This document shows, one piece after another, positions 45,049 to 54,078 of a stretch of DNA of 64,000 nt. The position numbers and the translations under genes are program-made. The notes under the pieces were generated by a model. That model was not told the origin of the DNA, did not search any database, and saw only the letters and a list, made by a program, of their open reading frames with translations. The stretch lies in assembly GCA_013697245.1 (NCBI GenBank), contig JACCXH010000073.1:1-64000 (forward strand), given 5' to 3'. The first letter of the stretch is position 1. Every line of letters starts with the position of its first letter. This DNA is from Bacteroidota bacterium (GTDB lineage Bacteria; Bacteroidota; Bacteroidia; B-17B0; Aurantibacillaceae).

Positions 45049-45789
45049 TTGTTCTTAAAAAAGCATATTCTATTTAGCTTATTTTTTTTATTTTTTGTTG
45101 AGGCAAGCTTTGGCTCTATTCCCAAAACTGTAATTATTGATGTTTCAAAACACACTCAAACAGATACCGCTAAAATTGAAACGCTATCTCCGTCGAAAGA
45201 AAAAGAAGATAAAACATTTTCAGATACCCAATTAAAATACAAACAAACCATAGCAGCCGAAAAAGGAATGTTTGCACGTTTTCTTGAATGGCTTGCCGAA
45301 AAACTTTTTGGAAATGCAGGCTTTGATAATGTTATTACTGCCCGCCAAATTATTATATGGACAATTATTATTGGCGCCATGGCATTATTAATATGGCTGC
45401 TTGCACGATCAGACCTGGCAAGTTTAATTAAACCAAAGCCAAAAGCAACAGCGTTTAATTTTATAGATGTTATTGAAGACCTTGATAAAATAAATTTCGA
45501 AGAAAAAATAAAAACGGCATTAGCTGATAGCGATTTTCGTTTAGCCACTCGTTGGCATTATTTAAAGATCTTATTCTTAATGGATAAAGGCAAACTAATT
45601 GAATTTGCTTCTTATAAAACTAATATCGATTACCGTTACGAGCTAAAAAGTAAAAAACATCAACATGCATTTATACGCTTAAGTTACATCTATGAATATG
45701 TGTGGTACGGTAAATTCATTATAGGCATTACAGATTATAAGTTAAAAGAAACCGAGTTTGCGGATTTTGAAAAAGAACTAAATGTTTAA
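45049..45789 (+). CDS. DUF4129 protein
   Basis: This 246-residue protein probably starts at TTG 45049, 5 bp after the preceding stop; no ATG fits upstream. A signal-anchor (HILFSLFFLFFVEASFG) is followed by a periplasmic stretch, one TM (about 103-118, IIIWTIIIGAMALLIWLLA) and a cytoplasmic C-terminal DUF4129 domain: DFRLATRWHYLKILFLMDKGKLIEF and RLSYIYEYVWYGKFIIG...F.....F. DUF4129 is often found with DUF58 and MoxR and in transglutaminase fusions, and is assumed to be part of the same envelope-associated complex. It overlaps the next gene by 8 bp. Confidence 0.85.
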   Translation: MFLKKHILFSLFFLFFVEASFGSIPKTVIIDVSKHTQTDTAKIETLSPSKEKEDKTFSDTQLKYKQTIAAEKGMFARFLEWLAEKLFGNAGFDNVITARQIIIWTIIIGAMALLIWLLARSDLASLIKPKPKATAFNFIDVIEDLDKINFEEKIKTALADSDFRLATRWHYLKILFLMDKGKLIEFASYKTNIDYRYELKSKKHQHAFIRLSYIYEYVWYGKFIIGITDYKLKETEFADFEKELNV

Positions 45790-46981
45790 AGGCAATAAAA
45801 AATTTGTTTACATTTTTTGCGGCATATTTGCCGTTGTAATTGCTGTGCAATATTTTTTACCCAAACCTACAAATTGGTCGCGTACTTATTTAAGTAAAGA
45901 TAAAGCGCCTTTTGGTTGTTTTGCTATTTATAATTTAATGGAGAATGTGTATTCAAAAAGTTATAAGATCAACAATAAAACCCTTTACAATTTAAATAAC
46001 GAGCAAAATAAAAAAACCTCGTTGGTATTAGTCAATGATAATATTAGTTTTAATAAGAACGATATTCGCTCACTTTTCGAATTTTTAAATAAAGGAAATA
46101 CTGTTTTTATTTCCGCGAATCTATTTAACGGCGCTATTGCAGATACATTTCATATAAAGACAGACCAGAATTATGCAGATTACTTTGAATCGGTTGATTC
46201 TCTGATCAAAAAAGAAGGGATAAAGATCAAGCTTGCCGCCTGTAATTATAAAAAAACATCTTTTTCTTATTCAAGAGTGGCTTCTTCTGCGTACTTCAGA
46301 AATTTCGACTCCACACGTTTTAAAGTACTGGCCGATCTTGGAAAAGATAAAGCCTGTTTAATTGTTGGTAATGTTGGTAAAGGTAAATTGTATCTAATGA
46401 CCGTGCCGGATGTTTTTGGAAATTACTTTATTGTTAATGATCCAAACCGGAAGTTTGTTTATGCCATGTTATCGCTTATTAAGAATGATGAACTAGTTTG
46501 GGACGAATATTACAAAACATATAACGTAACTAATTATTCGTTCATTAAATTTGTTTTAGAGAACGATTCTTTATACGCAGCATATCTGTTAATAATTTTT
46601 ATTCTTATTTTTTATATGATCTTTGAAGGAAGAAGAAGGCAAAGAGCTATTCCTATCATAGAACCGCCAAGGAACAGCACACTTGAATTTATTAATGTGG
46701 TAGGCCATGTATATTATAATAGCAAGAACCATCAAAGCATAGCCGCAGAAAAGATCAAGTTTTTTTATGAAGGGGTAAGGAGGAAATTTAATGTGAACAC
46801 CAATCAAATTAATGATGAGTTTTTAAATGAGATCTCGGTATTAAGTGGCATCGAAAAAAAATTAATACGACAATTATTCGTTTATTGCGAAAAATTAAAA
46901 GAACCAGTTGAAATAACAGAAAATGAATTAATAGAATTAAACAGGCAAATACATAATTTTAATAAAAACAGTTTACGATAA
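45782..46981 (+). CDS. DUF4350 protein
   Basis: This 399-residue protein has an N-terminal anchor (FVYIFCGIFAVVIAVQYFLP), then a GATase-like extracytoplasmic domain of the DUF4350 type: SRTYLSKDKAPFGCFAIYNLMENVY, FLNKGNTVFISANLF, and VGKGKLYLMTVPDVFGNYF. A second TM lies at about 265-282 (YAAYLLIIFILIFYMIFE) and leads into a cytoplasmic helical tail. It sits 1 bp before moxR. In the cluster it is predicted to sense or bind a ligand at the membrane; this is inference. Confidence 0.85.
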   Translation: MFKGNKKFVYIFCGIFAVVIAVQYFLPKPTNWSRTYLSKDKAPFGCFAIYNLMENVYSKSYKINNKTLYNLNNEQNKKTSLVLVNDNISFNKNDIRSLFEFLNKGNTVFISANLFNGAIADTFHIKTDQNYADYFESVDSLIKKEGIKIKLAACNYKKTSFSYSRVASSAYFRNFDSTRFKVLADLGKDKACLIVGNVGKGKLYLMTVPDVFGNYFIVNDPNRKFVYAMLSLIKNDELVWDEYYKTYNVTNYSFIKFVLENDSLYAAYLLIIFILIFYMIFEGRRRQRAIPIIEPPRNSTLEFINVVGHVYYNSKNHQSIAAEKIKFFYEGVRRKFNVNTNQINDEFLNEISVLSGIEKKLIRQLFVYCEKLKEPVEITENELIELNRQIHNFNKNSLR

Positions 46982-46982
46982 A

Positions 46983-47957
46983 ATGGAAAATCAATTTGAA
47001 AACAGAATAGATCTAAGCGATCTGGTAAATAAGACCCAATCGGTTAAAAATGAGATCTCGAAATATATTGTTGGGCAACAACAATTAATAGATCTTTTAT
47101 TAATTGCTTTATTGGCTGATGGTCATGTTTTAATTGAAGGAGTGCCGGGTGTTGCAAAAACACTTAGCTCTAAGTTATTAGCAAAAACAATTGATGCAGA
47201 TTTTAAAAGAATCCAGTTCACGCCGGATCTTATGCCAAGCGATATTATTGGCACCTCTATTTTTAATGCTAAAACGGCCGACTTCGAATTTAAAAAAGGT
47301 CCCTTGTTCGCAAACATTGTTTTAACGGACGAGATAAATCGTTCGCCGGCAAAAACACAAGCCGCTTTGTTTGAAGCAATGGAAGAAAGACAAATTACTG
47401 TGGATGGAAAAACCTATCCGCTCGATCTGCCATTTATGGTATTGGCAACACAAAACCCGATCGAGCAGGAAGGAACTTACCGCTTGCCTGAAGCGCAGCT
47501 TGACCGTTTCTTGTTTAAGATCCATGTTGGTTATCCTTCTATGGAGGATGAAGGAACGATGTTAATGAATTTTCATACTAACTCCCACATCATTGACCTT
47601 AATAAAATAAATAAGGTTTTAAATAAATCTTCTATCAATGATCTTAAAAAACTGACCACAAAAATTGTGATTGAAGAAAATCTTATTAAATATATTACGC
47701 AGATCGTACAAGCTACACGGAAAAACTCGGGATTATTTTTAGGTGCTTCACCACGTGCTTCTATAGCAATTTTAAATTCGGCCAAAGCAAATGCCTGTAT
47801 TCAAAACCGTGATTTTGTAACACCCGATGATATTAAGTTTGTTTCATTCCCTGTTTTACGACACAGGATAATATTAACACCAGAAAAAGAAATGGAAGGG
47901 GTTGGTGTTGACACGATCATTCAGCAAATAATAGATAAAGTAGAAGTGCCACGATAA
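46983..47957 (+). CDS. MoxR-family AAA+ ATPase
   Basis: This 324-residue protein has Walker A EGVPGVAKTLSSK, then FTPDLMPSDIIGTSIF, Walker B VLTDEINRSPAKTQAALFEAMEE, sensor LATQNPIEQEGTYRLPEAQLDRF, and arginine finger region ASPRASIAIL. MoxR ATPases act as chaperones that load cofactors or assemble complexes, typically together with DUF58 and vWA partners. The DUF58 gene follows, but 224 bp of inserted DNA (47958-48181) now separates them, unlike the 1-bp spacing seen with the preceding gene. Confidence 0.95.
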   Translation: MENQFENRIDLSDLVNKTQSVKNEISKYIVGQQQLIDLLLIALLADGHVLIEGVPGVAKTLSSKLLAKTIDADFKRIQFTPDLMPSDIIGTSIFNAKTADFEFKKGPLFANIVLTDEINRSPAKTQAALFEAMEERQITVDGKTYPLDLPFMVLATQNPIEQEGTYRLPEAQLDRFLFKIHVGYPSMEDEGTMLMNFHTNSHIIDLNKINKVLNKSSINDLKKLTTKIVIEENLIKYITQIVQATRKNSGLFLGASPRASIAILNSAKANACIQNRDFVTPDDIKFVSFPVLRHRIILTPEKEMEGVGVDTIIQQIIDKVEVPR

Positions 47958-47959
47958 TC

Positions 47960-48172
47960 TTAACCACGAAGAACACGAAGAAAGCTCAAGGAACACAGAG
48001 AAAAAATTTAAATGACAGAAAACGAAATAGCTAAAGTTGCTGTAGAATGTGCTTTGAAAGTGCATTCAACTTTAGGCCCTGGACTTTTAGAAAGCGCTTA
48101 TGAAGAGTGTTTATTTTTTGAATTAAAATATCGCAGTACTCTTGGTGCATACTTTGTGCGCTCTGTGGTTAA
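47960..48172. mobile_element. Inverted-repeat-bounded GxxExxY element
   Basis: The left end reads ttaaccacgaagaacacgaag (from 47960), and the right end reads ctttgtgcgctctgtggttaa (48152-48172). Read inward, both begin TTAACCAC followed by AG-rich CAC(G/A)AAG words. They bound the remnant of a GxxExxY gene. No transposase is present. The ends are the AC/AG repeats that commonly flank GxxExxY genes in Bacteroidota, pointing to a non-autonomous mobile cassette inserted between moxR and the DUF58 gene. Confidence 0.6.
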
Positions 48173-48179
48173 AACATAA
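48012..48179 (+). pseudogene. Truncated GxxExxY protein
   Basis: This 55-codon frame opens MTENEIAKVAVECALKVHST then LGPGLLESAYEECLFFEL, the unmistakable N terminus of GxxExxY proteins (normally about 125 residues, PD-(D/E)xK-like). After about 40 residues it leaves the family pattern and runs into the right inverted repeat (RSTLGAYFVRSVVKT). The nuclease-like centre is missing, so the product is almost certainly non-functional. It stops 2 bp before the DUF58 start, and may still affect its translation by coupling. Confidence 0.8.
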
Positions 48180-48181
48180 AC

Positions 48182-49531
48182 ATGCTAAGCAAAGCAAGAA
48201 ACATATTTAAACAAATACGATTAACCAAATGGTTTTACAGAGCTATTTTTGGCTTGATTGTTCTATTTATTTTATCTTTCTTATTTACTGTGATCTATGA
48301 TATTGCTTTTATTTTATTAATACTTCTTGTATTTTCAATGGGTATTGATATTTTTATTCTTTTTAGGAACCCCGAACCAATTGTGGCAAACCGCAGTTCA
48401 AAATTTCAACGCCTTAGCAATGGCGATGTCAACGATTTGGAATTAAAAGTTCAAAATTATTTCCCCTTTAAAATTCAAATATCTGTTATCGACGAATTGC
48501 CGGTTCAATTTCAGGTGAGGGATTTTAAAATAGATTCTTCTTTGGACAAGGGAGAATCAAAACGTTTCGCATTTCAGTTACGCCCGGTTGAAAGAGGCGA
48601 ATACCATTTTGGTTTAATTAATTTATTTGTTTGCTCGCCAATCAGTTTAATTGAAAGGCATATAAAAGTGGAGGAGCCTTTTATGATGCCATGTTACCCG
48701 TCTTTTTTAAAACTAAGGCAATATGAATTGTTGGCAATAAGCAATCGTTTGTCGGAGCTTGGTGTAAAAAAGATCAGGCGAATAGGGCATAGCACCGAGT
48801 TCGAGCAAATTAAAGAATACGTTACCGGAGATGATGTTCGAACGATTAACTGGAAAGCTACAGCAAGAAAAAATCAGTTAATGATAAATCATTATCGTGA
48901 TGAAAGAGCACAGCAGGTTTATTGTTTGGTAGATATGGGCCGTATAATGAAAATGCCTTTCGAAGAATTAACGCTTTTAGATTACGCTATTAATGCAAGT
49001 TTGGTATTAGGCCATGTAGCCTGGATAAAACAAGATAAGCCGGGATTAATAGGTTTTTCAAATAAAATTAATGTGGCTGTAAATGCCGATAGAAAGGGAA
49101 ATCAATTATTGCGTTTACAGGAAGGATTATATAATGCCAAGACCAATTTTGAAGAAAGTAATTATGAGAATTTGCTTTCGTTCACGCGCACAAAGATCAC
49201 GCAGCGAAGTTTGTTATTATTGTTTACCAATTTTGAAACATTAAGTGGTTTACGCAGACAACTAAAGTATATTCGTAAAATGGCAACACAACATTTGGTT
49301 GTGGTTATATTTTTTGAGAACACAGAGCTAAAAGAGCTGTTGGAACAAAAACCACAAAACACTTTCCAGATCTACGAACAAACCATTGCGCAAAAATTTG
49401 ATTTCGAAAAAAGACAAATTACAAAGGAATTACAGCAATACGGCATATTGAGTGTTTACACAACACCACAACAATTAACCGTAAACTCTTTAAATAAATA
49501 CCTTGAAATTAAAACGCGGGGAATGATTTAA
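48182..49531 (+). CDS. DUF58 protein
   Basis: This 449-residue protein has two TM helices near the N terminus (about 21-60). A C-terminal DUF58 region carries IGHSTEFEQIKEYVTGDDVRTINWKATARKNQLMINHYRDE, followed by a vWA-like fold with the partial MIDAS-type start VYCLVDMGRIMKM. The expected Asp is present, but the DxSxS serines are replaced (DMGRIMK). DUF58 proteins pair with MoxR ATPases. Last gene of the operon; its ATG lies 2 bp after the inserted GxxExxY remnant. Confidence 0.9.
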   Translation: MLSKARNIFKQIRLTKWFYRAIFGLIVLFILSFLFTVIYDIAFILLILLVFSMGIDIFILFRNPEPIVANRSSKFQRLSNGDVNDLELKVQNYFPFKIQISVIDELPVQFQVRDFKIDSSLDKGESKRFAFQLRPVERGEYHFGLINLFVCSPISLIERHIKVEEPFMMPCYPSFLKLRQYELLAISNRLSELGVKKIRRIGHSTEFEQIKEYVTGDDVRTINWKATARKNQLMINHYRDERAQQVYCLVDMGRIMKMPFEELTLLDYAINASLVLGHVAWIKQDKPGLIGFSNKINVAVNADRKGNQLLRLQEGLYNAKTNFEESNYENLLSFTRTKITQRSLLLLFTNFETLSGLRRQLKYIRKMATQHLVVVIFFENTELKELLEQKPQNTFQIYEQTIAQKFDFEKRQITKELQQYGILSVYTTPQQLTVNSLNKYLEIKTRGMI

Positions 49532-49532
49532 A

Positions 49533-50465
49533 TTAATTGATCATTAAGTCCCTTACCCTTGCTATTTCTGAAATGATCTCTTTAAGTTGTGCATCTGTAA
49601 TATTTACAGTACTCTTGCTTTTATTTACGATCACCAATTGTCCGTTAACTTCTTTTGTTTCAGGCTCTACGTATTGGTAGCTAATATCTATCTTGCTGTA
49701 GATCTGTTTTAGTTTTTCAAACTCAGTTACTATTTGCGCAAAATATTTATCATTCTTATAGGCATTTAAAATAACCAAAATGTTATCTAAGTTTATTTTT
49801 TCAAAACCTAAACGCTCTGTAAGATCTTTATTTGGTTTTAATTTTGCAACCTGGCAAGCAATGTGCACGCCTTCTAACCATGCGCCTGAGATCATTAAAA
49901 CACTTAGTTCATTTCTGTTCTGTGTTCTTAAGTGCGCATCCATTTTATTAAAATTATCAGTGCTGATAAAGATCAATGAATCATAATTTTTAGTGTTGGT
50001 TGCTAAACGCTTTAATGTTTCAAAATCAAAGAACTGGCCAATGTGAATTTCATCGCCCAACTCTTTTATATTCTGCAAATAACTCATGGCAGAAAATGTT
50101 TTTTCGTAAATGTTTATGTAACCAAGATCTGCACTATAAACGCCAATATTAAATGCTACTTTATAATTGGTGTTGTATTTAATAAGATTGGTGGATGGGT
50201 TAAGCAGGTTCGCATCATAGCCTTGTCCATTATCTTTAAGCATGGTAGCCATTTCTAAAGGAGAAGGAATAGACATGATGATGTTATTGATCACCTCGGC
50301 AGAAATGTCGGGTTTAATTTTTGTTTGAATAGTGTCTTCGGTTTCTTTTTTCTCAACAAATTTTTCTTCATTGCCCCCACAACTCACTAAAGCAAAAAGA
50401 GGTATAAGTATATAAATACCAAAATGGATAAAATTAGTTAGACGTTGCTTACTACAATTTTTCAT
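49533..50465 (-). CDS. Lipoprotein, paralogue of the one at 2787-3617
   Basis: This 310-residue protein has a signal peptide with lipobox ALVSC (Cys29), then a Lys/Glu-rich linker. Shared blocks with the first lipoprotein are IPSPLEMATMLKDNGQGYD..LLNPSTNLIKYNTNYKVAFNIGVYSADL and NELSVLMISGAWLEGVHIACQVA. It has an extra C-terminal helical tail (TVNITDAQLKEIISEIARVRD). No known family was recognised; the pair defines a local family of envelope lipoproteins. The gene is convergent with the DUF58 gene (1 bp between stops), and 29 bp separates it from the small exported protein upstream. Confidence 0.8.
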   Translation of the reverse strand: MKNCSKQRLTNFIHFGIYILIPLFALVSCGGNEEKFVEKKETEDTIQTKIKPDISAEVINNIIMSIPSPLEMATMLKDNGQGYDANLLNPSTNLIKYNTNYKVAFNIGVYSADLGYINIYEKTFSAMSYLQNIKELGDEIHIGQFFDFETLKRLATNTKNYDSLIFISTDNFNKMDAHLRTQNRNELSVLMISGAWLEGVHIACQVAKLKPNKDLTERLGFEKINLDNILVILNAYKNDKYFAQIVTEFEKLKQIYSKIDISYQYVEPETKEVNGQLVIVNKSKSTVNITDAQLKEIISEIARVRDLMIN

Positions 50466-50494
50466 AAATGTTTTTTTGTAAAATAATAAGGAGA

Positions 50495-50905
50495 TTAAGA
50501 TTTTGTGAAACCTAAAATATTAACACCGCAAGGATCTTTTGAATCTTCGTAAAAGGATTCGATGTAATAGATACCTGTTGCACTGCACGGATATTGAATA
50601 GACGGATACACCTTTTTCTTTAATTTATTGGTAGCAATTAAATTTTTGTCTTTATCATAAACATTCACAATTAAACGACTGCCTTTTATTGCCTGGTCGC
50701 AACACAATACCATATATGTTGAACCTTTACTAAATAAATAGGTAACCATATTGGGTTTATCCTGAAGCTTGGTATTATCAATATAAATTGTTTTTAAATA
50801 GGTAAAAGTTCCAAGTTTAGAATTGCAATTATCAGAAACGCATTGCGCTTTTAAATAACAACTCAAAAAGATCAAGCTGAATCCAAGAAATAGTTTTGCC
50901 TTCAT
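50495..50905 (-). CDS. Small exported protein of unknown function
   Basis: This 136-residue protein has a signal peptide ending LKAQ. Six or seven cysteines lie in the mature part (CVSDNCNSK, LCCDQ, CSATG, DPCG). The pattern LFSKGSTYMVLCCDQAIKGSRLIVNVYDKDKNLIATN and PSIQYPCSATGIYYIESFYE suggests a small beta-sandwich that responds to disulphides. It lies between the lipoprotein gene and the ABC transporter gene on the same strand. Not recognised. Confidence 0.7.
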   Translation of the reverse strand: MKAKLFLGFSLIFLSCYLKAQCVSDNCNSKLGTFTYLKTIYIDNTKLQDKPNMVTYLFSKGSTYMVLCCDQAIKGSRLIVNVYDKDKNLIATNKLKKKVYPSIQYPCSATGIYYIESFYEDSKDPCGVNILGFTKS

Positions 50906-50941
50906 AAAAAAATAAATGTTTTAATGTTTAATAATGGGAAC

Positions 50942-53900
50942 TTAGCGTTTGCTAAACAAATTTAAAGTTTTTTTAAGAACTTCAAAATATAAAAGAATAA
51001 ACAGTAATAAAGAAATGAACCAAATTACGATAGAATTGAACCAAAAAGTGCTGATTTCCTTGCCAAAAAGGTACTTATTGGGCGAAAAGAAGTGAATATT
51101 GTACGAAATATACTGATTTGGAGGATTTATGTAGATTGGGTCGATCTGTTGATTTAAACGCTCATTTTCAACAATATATTTATTTTTTACATATTCCTTC
51201 CGTACAACGTCCTCTAAATACTCGTTCGAATACTTATTTTTTATTCTTTGGAACATGGCCTGCCCCTCTTTAGAATCAACCAGGCTCGAAAGTTTTAGAT
51301 TTTTTTTAAGATCATAACGAATGAACTGGAAATTATAGTAACGGTTTAAACGTAAAAAATGATTATTAAGGTTCTCGAAAGTAATGCTTGAATATTTTTT
51401 TGGGGTTAAATAAGCCATATCATTAAACAATACATCTTTGTTTATTTTAGCTTCCCGCGCTAATTCATTTCGAATGATGGCCAGTTTTTCTTTTAACTCT
51501 GCCTGAGACTTTACATCTTTTTCTTTTGATAAGCGTAAGGCATCGGTGCTAATTTGTACCAGCTCAGGTATATAATAAGTCATTTTATTATTTATCTGGC
51601 TTATGTTCTTATCAAAATCAAAAAATGGCGCCTCGTAATTGTTATACCTGAATTGCTGAACCATTAAACCCTCATACGCCCAACGCGAAGGCATCATGCT
51701 GGCAATATAAGGCACTCCCGATCCCCCGCCTATAGAAGAGTTTAGCTTATCAAAGGTAAACATGGCACCACCCAAAATTAATTGTGGAATAACTAAAAGA
51801 GGAATTAATATATAAATAGTTACTGCCGAGTTAAACGCGCTGGAAATATTTAAACCAATTAAGTTAGCAGAACAGGCCACCGTAAAAAGCATGAACCAAC
51901 ACTGCACATTCATGCCTTTTAACTCAATAATATAATTGCCAATTAAAACAAATAATAAACTTTGTATAGCAGAAATAACAAATAATATTTTAACCTTGGA
52001 AAGATAATAGGCAAATGGGCTAAGATTTAAAAAACGTTCGCGTTTTAAGATCTTACGGTCTTTATATATTTCTTCGGCACTTACTGTAAGCCCAATAAAC
52101 AACATAACAATAACGCACATAAATATATAGGCAGGCACATTATCATTATCCCTGAAAATATATTCTGAGCCTTTTATGCGAGAGGTATAACGAATCACAA
52201 AAGATAGCAATGCCGCCAGCACCGGGGCTTCTAAAAAATTGATCAATAAATATTGTTTGTTACCGATCTTAGAAAGAAGGTCGCGTTTAATAAAAACAAA
52301 TAATTGTTTTAAAATACCTGGAATTTTAAACGAGTTAAAGATCTTATCTTTTACTTCTTTAAAATCAGGAAATTTTACATTTGTTTTAAAAGAGCTGTGC
52401 CATTCTTCCGGCTGCACTTTTCGGTTGCCGGTGTAGTTTCCATATTCATCCACCTCCTGGCTCTCTAAAATATTAAAAATTAATTCGGGATTAACGTTTC
52501 CGCAAAGTTCGCATTCGCCAACATCACAATTAACATGGTTGGCCGCTTCTTTAAAATACATAACGGCCTCAACAGGATTGCCGTAATAAATATTATAACC
52601 CCCCACATCCAACACGCAAATTTTATCGAACATTTTAAAAATGTCAGATGATGGTTGATGGATCACCACAAAAATTAAATTACCTTTTAAGGAGAGTTCT
52701 TTTAAAAGATCCATTACATTTTCCGAATCGCGTGAGGATAGGCCGGAAGTAGGCTCATCAACAAATAAAATAGCGGGCTCCCTAATAAGATCTAGCGCAA
52801 TATTTAAACGTTTACGCTGGCCGCCACTTATTTTTTTATTAAGCGCGTTGCCAACAATAATGTCGCGGGTTTCGAGCAGACCTAAATTTTCGAGTGTAGC
52901 TAAAACAATCGTCTTTAATTCGTCGGGCGATTTATCTTTAAAACAAAGCTGCGCGTTAATATAAAGATTTTGATAAACGGTTAACTCTTCAATTAAAAGA
53001 TCATCCTGCGAAATGTAACCTATTAAACCTTTAATTTGTGTTTTATCTTTTGTAACATCTAATCCGTTAATGCGAATGCTTCCGGCGCTTGGGGTTTCAA
53101 TACCGGACAATACATTTAACAAAGTTGTTTTACCCGCGCCGCTGGCACCCATTATACCTACCAAGGCACTGTGAGATTCGGAAATATTAATATCCCTTAA
53201 CCCAATTTTTCCACCGGGAAATTTATATTCTAAATTTTCAACAACAAAACTTAATTTATTGGCCTGTGTTTTATTAAGGAATGTTTCAACAATATCGGAA
53301 TAGTAGATCGTTCCCCTGGGAACCCTGATAGTGCTGCCCGGCGCTAATAAATAAACAATGGATTGATTAACGGGAATGCCATTAATGTTAAGCTCATTAT
53401 TGCCTGTGTAACTTGTAAATAATAAGTTCACGCTTGGAAAACGGATCGTAGATATCTCGCCGTCTAAGCCTTCGGAGTGAATGTGATTTGCTTTTGTTGT
53501 TCTATCGGCATTATCATCAATTATAACAAAATGCTGAGCTATATCATCCGGAATATCTGCATGTGTAAAAAAAATCTCAACGGCGCGCCTTTCTTCTTCC
53601 GGAATATTAAAGGTTTCCGCGGCGGTATTAATGATCTCAACTCTTTGCTCTGTAAATGAATTATTTGCTTTTAATAATTCATATAAACGCACTAACACAA
53701 TTACCTTTTGTTTTTGAGCAAGCGTTTTATTTATTTTAAGACAAATAGTAAGCGTTTTAAGCGAATCAGAAACTGAAGTCAGGCGGCGTTTTTTTGGAGC
53801 CGGGGCATCTTCTCCTTCTGCAGTTTTAGCTGGCTTCTCGTCTTTACCAATTAAATAATTATCGTAAAGCAAAAGATACTCTTCTGTTTTTGCCTTATTA

Positions 53901-54016
53901 AGCTGGAATGCCAAAAAACTCCGCACAAAGTTGCGTTCAGAATCACCACTTCCATCATCTTGTTTAGCGATGATGGCAAATAATTGCATTAATGCCCTAA
54001 GTATTTCCTCACTCAT
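50942..54016 (-). CDS. ABCG-like transporter with TerB- and FHA-like N-terminal regions
   Basis: This 1024-residue half-transporter has an N-terminal TerB-like helical domain (about 1-160, LMQLFAIIAKQDDGSGDSERNFVRSFLAFQL). It is followed by an FHA-like beta-sandwich (about 160-245, HSEGLDGEISTIRFPSVNLLF). The ABC domain has Walker A GASGAGKTTLLN at about 290-301, signature SGGQRKRLNIAL, Walker B AILFVDEPTSGLSS, and an H-loop. An ABC-2 permease follows (six TM helices, about 610-1015). It contains a Cys cluster in the linker (HVNCDVGECELCGN). Substrate unknown. The N-terminal regions imply regulation by tellurite-like or phosphopeptide partners. It lies 62 bp past the stop of the giant exported protein. 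Confidence 0.88.
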   Translation of the reverse strand: MSEEILRALMQLFAIIAKQDDGSGDSERNFVRSFLAFQLNKAKTEEYLLLYDNYLIGKDEKPAKTAEGEDAPAPKKRRLTSVSDSLKTLTICLKINKTLAQKQKVIVLVRLYELLKANNSFTEQRVEIINTAAETFNIPEEERRAVEIFFTHADIPDDIAQHFVIIDDNADRTTKANHIHSEGLDGEISTIRFPSVNLLFTSYTGNNELNINGIPVNQSIVYLLAPGSTIRVPRGTIYYSDIVETFLNKTQANKLSFVVENLEYKFPGGKIGLRDINISESHSALVGIMGASGAGKTTLLNVLSGIETPSAGSIRINGLDVTKDKTQIKGLIGYISQDDLLIEELTVYQNLYINAQLCFKDKSPDELKTIVLATLENLGLLETRDIIVGNALNKKISGGQRKRLNIALDLIREPAILFVDEPTSGLSSRDSENVMDLLKELSLKGNLIFVVIHQPSSDIFKMFDKICVLDVGGYNIYYGNPVEAVMYFKEAANHVNCDVGECELCGNVNPELIFNILESQEVDEYGNYTGNRKVQPEEWHSSFKTNVKFPDFKEVKDKIFNSFKIPGILKQLFVFIKRDLLSKIGNKQYLLINFLEAPVLAALLSFVIRYTSRIKGSEYIFRDNDNVPAYIFMCVIVMLFIGLTVSAEEIYKDRKILKRERFLNLSPFAYYLSKVKILFVISAIQSLLFVLIGNYIIELKGMNVQCWFMLFTVACSANLIGLNISSAFNSAVTIYILIPLLVIPQLILGGAMFTFDKLNSSIGGGSGVPYIASMMPSRWAYEGLMVQQFRYNNYEAPFFDFDKNISQINNKMTYYIPELVQISTDALRLSKEKDVKSQAELKEKLAIIRNELAREAKINKDVLFNDMAYLTPKKYSSITFENLNNHFLRLNRYYNFQFIRYDLKKNLKLSSLVDSKEGQAMFQRIKNKYSNEYLEDVVRKEYVKNKYIVENERLNQQIDPIYINPPNQYISYNIHFFSPNKYLFGKEISTFWFNSIVIWFISLLLFILLYFEVLKKTLNLFSKR

Positions 54017-54078
54017 AAATTAACTGCAGCATGAAATTAATCATTATTTGCTTTTATACAAGTATTTTAAATTTAAAA

